This document shows positions 1 to 9,727 of a stretch of 62,234 nt of DNA, piece by piece. Positions within the stretch are counted from its first letter, which is position 1. Every line of letters begins with the position of its first letter. The notes below the pieces were generated by a model that saw only the letters and a program-made list of their open reading frames with translations, did not search any database and was not told the DNA's origin. The stretch covers positions 1 through 62,234 of the forward strand of contig NZ_VSRL01000024.1 in assembly GCF_012184385.1 (NCBI RefSeq), written 5' to 3'. This stretch comes from Lentzea indica. GTDB lineage: Bacteria; Actinomycetota; Actinomycetes; Mycobacteriales; Pseudonocardiaceae. The position numbers were made by a program, and so were the translations under genes.

Positions 1-3000
1 GGTGCGCTGCCGTTCCTCGCGCTCGCGTTGATGGACGGCCCGGCGGTCCGCGAACTCCTGGAGCACACCGCCGGGAAGCTCGGCGACCGGCCGTGGGGCG
101 TTGGCCTGCTCGGCTTCGCGCCGCCCGAGCTGCGGGCGAAGCAGCTGGAGGCCGTGCTGGCGGTCCGGCCGAAGTACGCGATCGTCGCCGGTGGCACGCC
201 CACGCAGGCGCGCGAGCTCGAGGACGCGGGGATCGAGGCGTTCCTGCACGTGCCCTCGCCCGCGCTGCTACGCCGGTTCCTCGACGAGGGCGCGCGCAAG
301 TTCGTCTTCGAGGGCTCGGAATGCGGAGGTCACACCGGCCCGCGATCCAGCTTCACGTTGTGGCAGCAGCAGATCGACGTCCTGCGCGGCCGTGAGAAGG
401 ACGTCGTCGCGTTGTTCGCCGGTGGCATCCACGATGCTCGTTCCGCCGCGATGATCTCCGCGATGACCGCACCGCTCGCGGCACGGGGTGCGGCGATCGG
501 CGTTCTCGTCGGCACGGCCTACCTGTTCACCGAGGAAGCCGTCACGCACGGCGCTATCCGTCCGGTGTTCCAGCAGGTCGCGCTGGAGTGCGAGGACACC
601 GCACTGCTGGAGACCTCGCCGGGCCACGCGGTCCGCTGCGCCCAGACGTCCTATGTGGACACCTTCGAGCAGGCGCGCGCCGAGCTCGCCGGTCTGCCGA
701 AGCAGGAGAGCTGGGAGCAGCTCGAACAGCTCAACCTGGGACGGCTCCGGCTCGCCAGCCGCGGTCTTGTCCGCGACGAGGACGGGCTGAAGGAGGTCGG
801 CGAGGACGAGCAGCGCCGCGAAGGCATGTTCATGATCGGCCAGGTCGCGACGCTCAGGTCCGAACGCACCACCATCGCCGAACTGCACGAGGACATCGTT
901 TCCGGCGTGCTGCCGGAGGGAGCCCAGCACGGTACGGTCGCCGAACCGCTGGACGTCGCCATCGTCGGCATGGCGGCGATCATGCCGGGCGCGCGCGACG
1001 TCGCGGAGTTCTGGGCGAACGTCCTCGCCGGCACCGACTCCATCACCGAGATCCCGCCGGACCGCTGGTCGCCGGAACGCTACGGCAGCCCGTTCAAGTG
1101 GGGCGGGTTCATCCCGCGCACGGCGTTCGACCCGCTCGCGTACGGCATCCCGCCCGCCTCGCTGACCTCGATCGAACCCGCGCAGCTGCTGGCGCTGGAA
1201 GTGTCGGCCCGCGCTCTGGCCGACGCCGGCTATGCGACGCGGGTGTTCGACCGCGAACGCACGTCGGTGATCTTCGGTGCCGAGGCCGGTGCCGACCTCG
1301 CGAACGCCTACACGATCCGCACCGCGTTGCCGGCACTGGGAATTCGCGGCCTGGACGACCACCTGCCCGCGCTGACCGAGGACTCGTTCCCAGGCGTGCT
1401 CGGCAACGTGATCGCGGGCCGCGTCGCGAACCGGCTCGACCTCGGCGGCGCGAACTACACCGTCGACGCGGCCTGCGCGTCCAGCCTCGCCGCGCTCGAC
1501 GTGGCGTGCAAGGAACTCCTCGGCGGCACCAGCGACATGGTCCTGTGCGGCGCCGTCGACCTGCACAACAGCGCGCACGACTACCAGATGTTCGCCTCGG
1601 TGAAAGCCTTGTCCGCCAAGGGACGTTGCGCGACGTTCGACTCGGCCGCGGACGGCATCGCGCTCGGCGAGGGCGTGGCCTGCGTGGTCCTGAAGCGTCT
1701 GGCCGACGCCGAACGCGACGGCGACAGGGTCTACGCGGTGATCAAGGGCATCGGCGCGTCGAGCGACGGCCGGTCACTGGGTCTCACCGCGCCGCGTCCG
1801 GAAGGTCAGCAGCGGGCGTTGCGTCGCGCCTACGCCTCAGCCGGCTTGCCCGTCACGTCGGTCGGGATGGTCGAGGCGCACGGCACGGGAACCGTGGTGG
1901 GCGACAGGACCGAGCTGGCGTCGCTCACCGAGATGTTCTCCGGCGTCGAGCCCGGCACCTGCACGATCGGCTCGGTGAAGTCGCAGATCGGGCACACCAA
2001 GTGCGCGGCGGGCCTGGCCGGCGTGATCAAGACCGCGCTGGCCGTGCACACCGGTGTGCGGCCCGGCACGCTGCACGTCAAGCAGCCCAATGCCTTCTGG
2101 AACGCGCAGACCAGCCCGTTCGCGTTCGGCCACCGCACGTGGGCGAGCAAGAACCGGGTCGCCGGCGTGAGCGCGTTCGGGTTCGGCGGCACGAACTTCC
2201 ACACGGTGCTGGCGGGCTACACCGGTGCCGACGAGCCCCGTCACGGCCTGACGTTGTGGCCGGCCGAGCTGTTCCTGATCCGCGGCGATGATCAGGCTGC
2301 CGCGCAACGGGAAGCCGCTCGGCTGACCGCGCTGGTCGACGAGCGCGCACCGTTGCGCTCGCTGGCAGCGGCCTGCGGCACTGGCACGGTTCAGGCGGCG
2401 TTCGTGGTGAGCGATCACGAGAGCCTGCTGAAGGCGCTCGCCGAGGTCGAGGCCTGGCGTTCTAGCGACACCGTCCGGCTGCGCGACGGAGAGCGGCCGA
2501 AGATCGCGTTCCTGTACCCCGGCCAGGGCAGCCAGCGGCCGGGCATGCTGCTCGACCTCGTGACCGCGTTCCCACGCCTGCAGGACTTCGTGGATCCCCG
2601 GTACGAACGCGTGATGTACCCGCCGGCGGCACTGACGGCCGAGGACGTCTCGAAGCAACGCGCGGAGATCACCGACACCCGGAACGCCCAGCCGGCGCTC
2701 GGCATCGCCGGGCTCATGGTCACCGCGCTGCTCGAATCGGTTGGCGTGCGGCCGGATCTGGCCGGCGGCCACAGCTACGGCGAGCTGGTCGCATTGGCCG
2801 CGGCCGGTGTGTTCGCGCCAGCCGAGCTGCTAGACCTCAGCGCCGCCCGTGCCGAGGCGATGCTGGAAGCGGTCGGCGAGGACCCCGGCACGATGGCCGC
2901 GGTGACGGCGACGGTGGCCGAGGTCGAGGCGCTGCTGCCGCCGGACGTCGTGGTGGCCAACCACAACGCACCTGACCAGGTCGTGATCTCCGGTCCGACC

Positions 3001-5814
3001 GAGGCCGTGCACAAGGCCGTGGAGACCCTGCGTGCAGCCGGGCTGACGGTGAAGAACATCCCGGTGGCCGCCGCGTTCCACAGTCCGCTGATGGCGGGTG
3101 CCCGCGACCGGTTCGCGGCCCGTCTCGCGGCCATGTCGATCGGTGAGATGCATTTCCCGGTTTGGTCAAACGTGTCTGCGGCGCCTCACGCCGACGTGCG
3201 GGACGGGCTGTCCGCGCAACTCGCGGGCCGGGTGCGGTTCGTGGACCAGATCGAGTCGATGTATGCGGCGGGCGCGCGGATCTTCGTCGAGGCGGGACCG
3301 GGTGGCGTGCTGACGTCGCTCGTGGGCAAGACCCTCGGCGACCGCCCGCACCAGGCGCTGCGATGCGACGACCACGTGACGTTCCTGCGCACGCTCGCGG
3401 AGCTAGCAGTCGCCGGCGTCGAAGTGGACGCCGCGCCGCTGTTCGAGGACAGGGCCGAACCGGCGACGGCAGTGCCGCCACGGCCGCGCTGGTACGTGGA
3501 TGGAGGTCTCGTGCGGGACGCGAACGGCGACGCACTGCCCGGCGGGCTGCGGCCCGCGACGGAGTTCCCGACCTTGAGGATGGGATCAGGGCTGGGGCGC
3601 GACGAGATCGTCGAGAAGTTCCTGGACGGGATGCGGGACGCGGTCAGCGCTCAGCGCGACGTCCTGCTCAGCTACCTCGGCAACGCTCCCGCCGCTCCGG
3701 CTCCGATGCCCACGCTCGAACACGTGGCGGCTGTTGTCGAGAATGCCCAGGCCAGGCCGCAGATCAAGCCGCAGGAGGACGTCGCCACGGTCGTGCTGCG
3801 GACGATCAGTGCCCGCACCGGCTACCCGGTCGAGATGCTGCAGCCTGGGTTGGACCTGGAAGCCGACCTCTCGATCGACTCCATCAAGCGGACGGAGATC
3901 GTCGCCGAGCTGGCTGCCGAGCTGGGCGCGACCGGTTCGGTGGACGAACTGGCCCAGGTGAAGACCATCGAGGGCATCGTCGACTGGCTCGGGGCCGCCG
4001 ATTGTCTGAACGTTGACAACCCGCATGTCAACAATGCGGATGTTGACATTCTGACAACCGGGCGGCCGGAGGCGCAGGACGTGCGGGCGGTCGTGCTCCG
4101 GACGATCAGCACGCGCACGGGCTACCCGGTGGAGATGCTGCAGCCGGGGTTGGACCTGGAAGCGGACCTGTCGATCGACTCGATCAAGCGTGCGGAGATC
4201 GTCGGCGAGCTGGCCCAGGAGCTGGGTGCGGTGGGAGAGGTCGACGAGCTGGCGCAGCTGAAGACGATCGACGGGATCGTCGGCTGGTTCGGGGAGTCCC
4301 CGGGCCTCGCCTCGGCGGAGGCCTTCACCCTGGCGCCAACGCTTGCCCCGATCCCGGCCCACACCTCCGCCTCGACGCTCGCCCCGACGCTCGACCAGGC
4401 GTCGGCCCTCACTCCGACGCCGAAGCTCACCCCGGCGTCGGCACTCGCCCAGGCGCCAGCCCTCACCCCAGCATCGGCCACCCAGCCCGGCCGCCTCGTC
4501 CGACTGGTGCCGCAGGTCGTGGCCGCCGACCCCGCGCACCCCGTAGACCTCACCGCCAAAACCGTGCTGATCATCGACGACAACGGCATCGGTCTAGAGC
4601 TCGCCGACCTGCTCGAACGCCACACCGCCCGGCCTCGTGTCGAACCGAAGTTCCCGGCCGACCTCAGCGGCATCGACGTCGTGGTGCGGCTGGGCGGACG
4701 GCTGCCGGAGGCGTTCAGCGAGGTCAAGGCCTGCGTGACCACCGGAGTGAACCTTCTCGTGGTGACCACGGGCGGCGGCACGTTCGGCTTCGACCACGCG
4801 CCCGACGAGCTGCCCGCGGACATCGGCCTGCACGGTCTGATCCGCACCGCCGCGCTCGAGTACCCGGACCTCGTGGTGCGCGCGGTCGACGTGAACTCCA
4901 AGGAGAGCCACCGCGACATCGCCACCGCGTTGCTCGCCGAGATCGGTCCCGGACCGGCTGTCGTCGGCTACCACGCGGGCAAGCGGCAGGTCATCGAAGC
5001 CGTGCGGAAAGAACTCGGCGCCGGAACCCTCAACCTCAACGCCGACAGCGTCGTGCTGCTGACCGGTGGTGCCCGCGGCATCACGGCGCTGGCCGCGGCA
5101 GAGCTCGCCGAACGCACGGGCTGCCACGTCGAGTTGATCGGCCGCACCCCGATCGCCCCGGAAGATCATCGACTCGCGGAAGCAACGACCGAGCCCGAGC
5201 TCGTGAAGGCGCTGTTCGAGCTGGGTGAGAAGGACAACGTACCCGCGAAGGCGCGCAAGGTGCTCGCCGAACGTGAGGTCCGCCGGACCATGGAACGGTT
5301 GCGCGCCAAGGCGTCGAGCGTTCGCTACCACGCGTGCGATGTCACCGACGCCGAAGCCATCAACGCGGTGCTCGACGACGTCAAGGCCAGGTTCGGCCGG
5401 ATCGACGGGGTCATCCACGGTGCGGGCGTGCTGGACGACAAGCTGATCGCGGACAAGACCCAGGAGTCGTTCGAGCGCGTCTGGGCGACGAAGGTGAACG
5501 CTGCCAAGGCGTTCAGCGAGGGCTTCCTGATCCTCTTCGGCAGTGTGAGCGGGGTGTTCGGCAACCGTGGGCAGGCCGACTACTCGGCCGCGAACGACGC
5601 GCTGGACCGGATGGCCAGGTTCTGGGGCACGCAGCGGCGGGTCGTCGCTGTCGACTGGGGTCCTTGGGCAGGCGCGGGCATGGCGGCCGGGCTCGCCGGC
5701 GAGTACGCGCGCCGTGGCATCCCGATGATCGAGCCGCGGCAGGGCGTCGACGCGTTGCTGAACGAGATCGCCAGCGGTGAGGACGTGCAGGTGGTCTACC
5801 GATGGGAGGCATAG
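1..5814 (+). CDS. Iterative type I polyketide/fatty acid synthase, FMN-ER-like/KS/AT/ACP/ACP/KR (5' partial)
   Basis: The frame is open from the first base, so the N-terminus lies outside the window. Domains in order: a PfaD/nitronate-monooxygenase-like FMN barrel (to about nt 900, with the glycine-rich stretch GSECGGHTG); ketosynthase about 950-2220 with catalytic Cys in DAACASS (codon 1474-1476) and the His motifs EAHGTG and KSQIGHTK; acyltransferase about 2500-3420 with GQGSQ and Ser in GGHSYGE (2773-2775); two ACPs with pantetheine Ser in SIDSIK (3880-3882 and 4180-4182); an Ala/Pro/Thr linker (4310-4490); ketoreductase about 5050-5750 with TGGARG and DYSAAND. KS-AT-ACPn-KR is the order of PfaA and HglE-type synthases; a fused enoyl-reductase-like domain is less usual. 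The last 13 bases overlap the next gene, so the two are probably translationally coupled. Confidence 0.93.
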   Translation, partial: GALPFLALALMDGPAVRELLEHTAGKLGDRPWGVGLLGFAPPELRAKQLEAVLAVRPKYAIVAGGTPTQARELEDAGIEAFLHVPSPALLRRFLDEGARKFVFEGSECGGHTGPRSSFTLWQQQIDVLRGREKDVVALFAGGIHDARSAAMISAMTAPLAARGAAIGVLVGTAYLFTEEAVTHGAIRPVFQQVALECEDTALLETSPGHAVRCAQTSYVDTFEQARAELAGLPKQESWEQLEQLNLGRLRLASRGLVRDEDGLKEVGEDEQRREGMFMIGQVATLRSERTTIAELHEDIVSGVLPEGAQHGTVAEPLDVAIVGMAAIMPGARDVAEFWANVLAGTDSITEIPPDRWSPERYGSPFKWGGFIPRTAFDPLAYGIPPASLTSIEPAQLLALEVSARALADAGYATRVFDRERTSVIFGAEAGADLANAYTIRTALPALGIRGLDDHLPALTEDSFPGVLGNVIAGRVANRLDLGGANYTVDAACASSLAALDVACKELLGGTSDMVLCGAVDLHNSAHDYQMFASVKALSAKGRCATFDSAADGIALGEGVACVVLKRLADAERDGDRVYAVIKGIGASSDGRSLGLTAPRPEGQQRALRRAYASAGLPVTSVGMVEAHGTGTVVGDRTELASLTEMFSGVEPGTCTIGSVKSQIGHTKCAAGLAGVIKTALAVHTGVRPGTLHVKQPNAFWNAQTSPFAFGHRTWASKNRVAGVSAFGFGGTNFHTVLAGYTGADEPRHGLTLWPAELFLIRGDDQAAAQREAARLTALVDERAPLRSLAAACGTGTVQAAFVVSDHESLLKALAEVEAWRSSDTVRLRDGERPKIAFLYPGQGSQRPGMLLDLVTAFPRLQDFVDPRYERVMYPPAALTAEDVSKQRAEITDTRNAQPALGIAGLMVTALLESVGVRPDLAGGHSYGELVALAAAGVFAPAELLDLSAARAEAMLEAVGEDPGTMAAVTATVAEVEALLPPDVVVANHNAPDQVVISGPTEAVHKAVETLRAAGLTVKNIPVAAAFHSPLMAGARDRFAARLAAMSIGEMHFPVWSNVSAAPHADVRDGLSAQLAGRVRFVDQIESMYAAGARIFVEAGPGGVLTSLVGKTLGDRPHQALRCDDHVTFLRTLAELAVAGVEVDAAPLFEDRAEPATAVPPRPRWYVDGGLVRDANGDALPGGLRPATEFPTLRMGSGLGRDEIVEKFLDGMRDAVSAQRDVLLSYLGNAPAAPAPMPTLEHVAAVVENAQARPQIKPQEDVATVVLRTISARTGYPVEMLQPGLDLEADLSIDSIKRTEIVAELAAELGATGSVDELAQVKTIEGIVDWLGAADCLNVDNPHVNNADVDILTTGRPEAQDVRAVVLRTISTRTGYPVEMLQPGLDLEADLSIDSIKRAEIVGELAQELGAVGEVDELAQLKTIDGIVGWFGESPGLASAEAFTLAPTLAPIPAHTSASTLAPTLDQASALTPTPKLTPASALAQAPALTPASATQPGRLVRLVPQVVAADPAHPVDLTAKTVLIIDDNGIGLELADLLERHTARPRVEPKFPADLSGIDVVVRLGGRLPEAFSEVKACVTTGVNLLVVTTGGGTFGFDHAPDELPADIGLHGLIRTAALEYPDLVVRAVDVNSKESHRDIATALLAEIGPGPAVVGYHAGKRQVIEAVRKELGAGTLNLNADSVVLLTGGARGITALAAAELAERTGCHVELIGRTPIAPEDHRLAEATTEPELVKALFELGEKDNVPAKARKVLAEREVRRTMERLRAKASSVRYHACDVTDAEAINAVLDDVKARFGRIDGVIHGAGVLDDKLIADKTQESFERVWATKVNAAKAFSEGFLILFGSVSGVFGNRGQADYSAANDALDRMARFWGTQRRVVAVDWGPWAGAGMAAGLAGEYARRGIPMIEPRQGVDALLNEIASGEDVQVVYRWEA
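3783..4300 (+). repeat. Tandem duplicated ACP modules, exactly 300 bp apart
   Basis: The two ACP coding blocks are almost the same at DNA level over about 200 bp. The serine codons (3880-3882 and 4180-4182) are exactly 300 bp apart. Both encode GYPVEMLQPGLDLEADLSID followed by SIKR. This is a recent in-frame duplication, as is common in PUFA-type synthases where ACP copy number sets yield. Confidence 0.85.
4025..4049. repeat. Perfect 9-bp inverted repeat in the inter-ACP linker
   Basis: ATGTCAACA (4025-4033) and TGTTGACAT (4041-4049) are perfect reverse complements separated by 7 bases. They sit inside the short, locally AT-richer linker between the two ACP domains (encoded NVDNPHVNNADVD). 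Function unknown; it may be an internal operator or only a by-product of the linker repeat. Confidence 0.55.
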
Positions 5815-8800
5815 CGATCGTCGGGATCGGCGCCGTCTTCCCCGGTGCCCCCGATGCGACGACGTTCTGGCGCAACATCGTCGCCGGCGTCGACGCGATC
5901 GGGCAGATCCCGCCCGGCCGCTGGGACCCGGCCACCTACTACGACCAGGACAGCACGACCGGCGACAGGTTCTACTGCCGCAGGGGCGGTTTCGTCGACG
6001 ACCTGGCGGAGTTCGACCCGACCAGGTTCGGCATCATGCCGTCCACAGTGGACGGTGCGGAGCCTGACCAGCTGCTGGCCCTCGCCACGGCCGCGGAAGC
6101 CATCGCCGACGCGGGTGGTGAGTCGACGCTGCCGTCGAGGGACCGCGTCGGTGTGGTCGTCGGCCGCGGCGGCTACCTGACGCCCGGCTGCGCGCGTCTC
6201 GACCAGCGCGTCAGGCTCGCCGACGAGGTGGTGTCGGTGGTCCGCGATCTCTTCCCCAGCCTGGCCGGCAGTGACCTGAACACGGTCCGCCAAGCCATCC
6301 GGGACCGCCTCGGCCCGGAGCAGCCGGAGTCGTCGATCGGCCTGGTGCCGAACCTCGCGGCGTCGAGAATCGCCAACCGGTTCGACCTCAAGGGCACCGC
6401 CTACACCGTCGACGCGGCCTGCGCGTCGGGCCTGGTCGCCGTCGAGCACGCCGTCCGCGAGCTCCAGGAGGGCCGCGCGGACGCCATGCTCGCCGGGGCC
6501 GTGCACGTCTGCCACCACCCGACGTTGTGGAGCGTCTTCACCCAGCTCCGCGCATTGAGCCCGAGCGAGCGCATCCGGCCGTTCGACGCCAACGCGGACG
6601 GCACGCTGCTGTCCGAAGGCGTTGGCATGGTGGTGTTGAAGCGACTGGAAGACGTCGGCGACGAACGCGTCTACGCGGTGATCCGCGGGATCGGCACCGC
6701 GAGCGACGGCCGCGCGACCAGCATGATGACGCCCAACCCCGAGGGCCAGCTCCTTGCCGTGCAACGGGCCTGGGCCAATGCGGACCTCGATCCCCGCGAA
6801 GCCGGGCTCGGCCTGATCGAGGCGCACGGCACCGCCACGCCCGCGGGTGACGCCGCCGAACTGCAGACGATGATCAACGCGTTCGGCGCGGAGGGCGAGG
6901 AGATCGGCATCGGCACGGTGAAGTCGATGATCGGCCACGCGATGCCTGCCGCCGGAATGGCCGGGTTGATCAAGGCCGCGCTCGCCCTGCACCACAACAC
7001 GCTGCCGCCGACCCTGCACGTCGAGAACCCGCACAGTGCCTTGCAGGGCACCAGGTTCGCGCCGGTGACGACCGCCCGTGAGTGGACCGGCCCGCACCGC
7101 GCGGTCGTGAACGCGTTCGGGTTCGGCGGGATCAACGCGCATGCCGTGCTCGACGGTCACTCGATCGCGAAGCCGCGCAAGTCCGTCATGACCTTCGCCG
7201 CCGACACCGCGGAAGGGCTCGCCAGGGCGTTGAAGGAACGCCGGTGTTCCAGCGCCGACCGGGCGTTCCGGCTCGCCATCGGCAACCCGGACGACCGCAA
7301 GCTCAAGCTCGCGGAACGCGTGCTCGCCCAGGGCAAGGCGTGGCCGGGCAGACACGACATCTGGTTCTCCCCGCAACCGCTGCTGACCAGCACCGACCAG
7401 GTCGCGTTCGTGTTCCCCGGCTTCGAGCGCGAGTTCAGCGGCGAGGTCGTCGACCACGCCGTCGGGCTGCTGCAGGACGGCCGCCGCGAAGCCCGCGAGC
7501 TGATGGCGCTCGGCATCACGCCGGGCGCGCTCGCCGGGCACAGCATGGGCGAGTGGACGGCGATGGTCGTCGGCGGCATCTACCCGACGATCGACGAGTT
7601 CGTCGCCGCGCTCGGCCCCGGCGCGGTCGCGGTCGTCGACATCGCCTACGCGGCACTGGGTTGCTCGGCCGACACCGCCGAGCGGTACCTCATCGACGGC
7701 GTGACGATCAGTCACGACAACTGCCCGCACCAATCGGTGATCTGCGGCCCGATCGACCGGCTCGAAGCGGTACTGCAGACGTTGAAGTCCAACGGTGTCA
7801 TAGCTCAGCTGATGCCGTTCCGCACCGGCTTCCACACCCCGGCGCTCGCCCCGTACCTGGGCCGGGCGAAGGAGATGCTCGATCAGCTGCCGGTCCGTGC
7901 GTCGGACATCCCGGTGTGGTCGGCGAACTCCCTCGAACCCATGGCCGCCGACGAGGTTCGCGAACTGGTGCTGCGGCACCTGGTCGAGCCCGTGCGGTTC
8001 CGTCCGTTGCTGGAACGGTTGCACGGCGCGGGCTTCCGCGCGTTCGTCCAAATCGGACAGGGCAGTCTGCCGGGGTTCGTCGGCGACACGTTGTCCGACC
8101 GGCCGCACATCGCGGTGAACGCCGACATCGCGCCGGAAGCGCTGTGGGCGTTCGGGCTCAAGCGCGGCACGGCCCACAGGGTCAAGCTGCAGCTCGGCAC
8201 GCCCAGGATCAAGGTCGACCCGCTCGGCACCGAACCGGTGCTGGTCGCGGGCGACAGCCCGATGTCAGCCGCGGTCAACAGGCTTCTGGCCCACACCAAC
8301 GCCGTGGCGCGCGAGGTCGTCGGTGCGCTGAGGCCCAACGAGGCCGGGTTCACCCGCGAGTTCTCGTTGCGCACCATGCCGGAGCTGGTCGACCACTCGG
8401 TGTTCCCGCAGGCGCCCGGCTGGCCGGACCTCGCCGACGGGTTCCCGATCGTGCCCGCGACCGGCCTGCTGGAGGTGTTCGCGGACGCCGCGCGCAGGCT
8501 CACCGGCGGAACCGTGCACGGGTTCACCCAGGTCAAGGCGAAGCGCTGGTTGACGGCGTTGCCCGCGACGACCGTGAAGATCTCCGCCCGCGCGGAAGGC
8601 CCGGATCGCGTCGTCGTGAAGGTCGGTGACTACGCCGAGGGCATCGTGCTGATGGCGCCGGTGGCCGTGCAGCCCGTCGGCAAGGAACTGCAGGGCGTCC
8701 GTGAGGCACCGGTGTCCGCCGACGAGCTGTACAAAGACAACTGGATGTTCCACGGCCCGGCGTTCGCGGGCGTGACGAAGATCGACTGCCTGGCGGACAA

Positions 8801-9467
8801 CGGAATCGCCGGTGTGCTGACGCCGTTGCCAGCGCCGGGTGCGTTGCTGGACAGCGCTGGGCAGCTGATCGGGCACTGGATGCAGGTGACGCAGACCGTC
8901 GACCAGACAGTGCTGCCGACCGGGATCGAACAGGTGTCGTTCCACGGACCCGCACCCACGGGCGATGTTCAGTGCACGGCCTGGATCCGTTCGGTGACCG
9001 CCCAGGAGATGGTCGCCGACGCCGAACTGACCGTGAACGGCTCGTTGTGGTGCCGGATCACCGGCTGGACCACCCGCCGGTTCACCACGGACGACCGAAT
9101 CTGGCAGGTCAAGCTCAAGCCGGGCACCGAAATGTTGTCCGTTCGGGACGACGAGTGGTTGCGCGTCACCGAGAACTGGTCCGACAGCGCCACCCGTGAC
9201 CTGATCATGCGCCGCTACCTGAACTCCGCCGAACGACTGCACTACGGCGGCCTGGACGTGCCCGCCCAACGGGACTGGCTGCTGTGCGTGATCGCGGTGA
9301 AGGACGCCGTGCGCGCGTGGCTGTGGGACCGCGGGGCCGGGCCTGTCTACCCGGCGGAACTGACCGTGGACGCCGACATGCGGGTGCGCGGCGCCTTTGC
9401 GGTGCCCCGGACCGAGGTCGTAGCTGAACTAGGGCGCGCCGCCGCCCGAGTGCGAACGGAGAACTGA
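5802..9467 (+). CDS. Iterative PKS subunit KS/AT-like/dehydratase with C-terminal PPTase-like remnant
   Basis: The product has 1221 residues. Ketosynthase about 1-450: active Cys in DAACASG (residue 207), His motifs EAHGTA and KSMIGHAM. Acyltransferase-like domain about 530-770: GHSMGE with Ser 581 is kept, but the usual GQGSQ oxyanion motif reads FVFPGFE, so activity is uncertain. A hot-dog dehydratase about 840-1110 begins LVDHSVFPQ and contains WMFHGPAFAG. The last ~110 residues include WLLCVIAVKDAVRAWLW, which resembles the Lys-Asp/Glu-Ala helix of Sfp-type phosphopantetheinyl transferases but stops short of the remaining catalytic motifs. It starts inside the end of the upstream PKS gene and shares ATGA with the ACP gene. 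Inferred role: second ketosynthase plus dehydration in the same iterative assembly line. Confidence 0.9.
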   Translation: MGGIAIVGIGAVFPGAPDATTFWRNIVAGVDAIGQIPPGRWDPATYYDQDSTTGDRFYCRRGGFVDDLAEFDPTRFGIMPSTVDGAEPDQLLALATAAEAIADAGGESTLPSRDRVGVVVGRGGYLTPGCARLDQRVRLADEVVSVVRDLFPSLAGSDLNTVRQAIRDRLGPEQPESSIGLVPNLAASRIANRFDLKGTAYTVDAACASGLVAVEHAVRELQEGRADAMLAGAVHVCHHPTLWSVFTQLRALSPSERIRPFDANADGTLLSEGVGMVVLKRLEDVGDERVYAVIRGIGTASDGRATSMMTPNPEGQLLAVQRAWANADLDPREAGLGLIEAHGTATPAGDAAELQTMINAFGAEGEEIGIGTVKSMIGHAMPAAGMAGLIKAALALHHNTLPPTLHVENPHSALQGTRFAPVTTAREWTGPHRAVVNAFGFGGINAHAVLDGHSIAKPRKSVMTFAADTAEGLARALKERRCSSADRAFRLAIGNPDDRKLKLAERVLAQGKAWPGRHDIWFSPQPLLTSTDQVAFVFPGFEREFSGEVVDHAVGLLQDGRREARELMALGITPGALAGHSMGEWTAMVVGGIYPTIDEFVAALGPGAVAVVDIAYAALGCSADTAERYLIDGVTISHDNCPHQSVICGPIDRLEAVLQTLKSNGVIAQLMPFRTGFHTPALAPYLGRAKEMLDQLPVRASDIPVWSANSLEPMAADEVRELVLRHLVEPVRFRPLLERLHGAGFRAFVQIGQGSLPGFVGDTLSDRPHIAVNADIAPEALWAFGLKRGTAHRVKLQLGTPRIKVDPLGTEPVLVAGDSPMSAAVNRLLAHTNAVAREVVGALRPNEAGFTREFSLRTMPELVDHSVFPQAPGWPDLADGFPIVPATGLLEVFADAARRLTGGTVHGFTQVKAKRWLTALPATTVKISARAEGPDRVVVKVGDYAEGIVLMAPVAVQPVGKELQGVREAPVSADELYKDNWMFHGPAFAGVTKIDCLADNGIAGVLTPLPAPGALLDSAGQLIGHWMQVTQTVDQTVLPTGIEQVSFHGPAPTGDVQCTAWIRSVTAQEMVADAELTVNGSLWCRITGWTTRRFTTDDRIWQVKLKPGTEMLSVRDDEWLRVTENWSDSATRDLIMRRYLNSAERLHYGGLDVPAQRDWLLCVIAVKDAVRAWLWDRGAGPVYPAELTVDADMRVRGAFAVPRTEVVAELGRAAARVRTEN

Positions 9468-9727
9468 TGGACGAGGTGCTGGAACAGGTCGCCAAGATGA
9501 TCACCGAGGTGGTCGGGCCTGACTTCCTGCTGGGCGTGGAGATCACCCGCGACACCACGTTCAGCGATGACCTGGGTCTGGAGTCGATCGAGTTCGTGGC
9601 GCTGGCGGACAAGCTCAACGCCCACTACGGCGTCGACCTGGTGGCGTTCCTCGCGGACATGGACATCGACGAGATCATGGCGATGTCCGTCGGCCGTCTC
9701 GTCGACCACATCACGGCTCGTGTCTGA
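9467..9727 (+). CDS. Free-standing acyl carrier protein
   Basis: An 86-residue protein with the classic ACP motif DDLGLESIEF; Ser 40 (codon 9584-9586) is the expected phosphopantetheine attachment site. The start overlaps the PKS stop as ATGA, and the downstream hydrolase begins inside its last codons. Unlike the PKS-embedded ACPs (SIDSIK), it has the GLESIE type found in discrete fatty acid and PKS ACPs. It may carry a starter or finished chain to the hydrolase or glycosyltransferase (inference). Confidence 0.93.
   Translation: MDEVLEQVAKMITEVVGPDFLLGVEITRDTTFSDDLGLESIEFVALADKLNAHYGVDLVAFLADMDIDEIMAMSVGRLVDHITARV

Noticed and set aside
5796-8177. A 793-codon minus-strand frame opposite the second PKS gene
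   Set aside because: The plus strand encodes clear KS and AT domains here; the minus translation is shadow.
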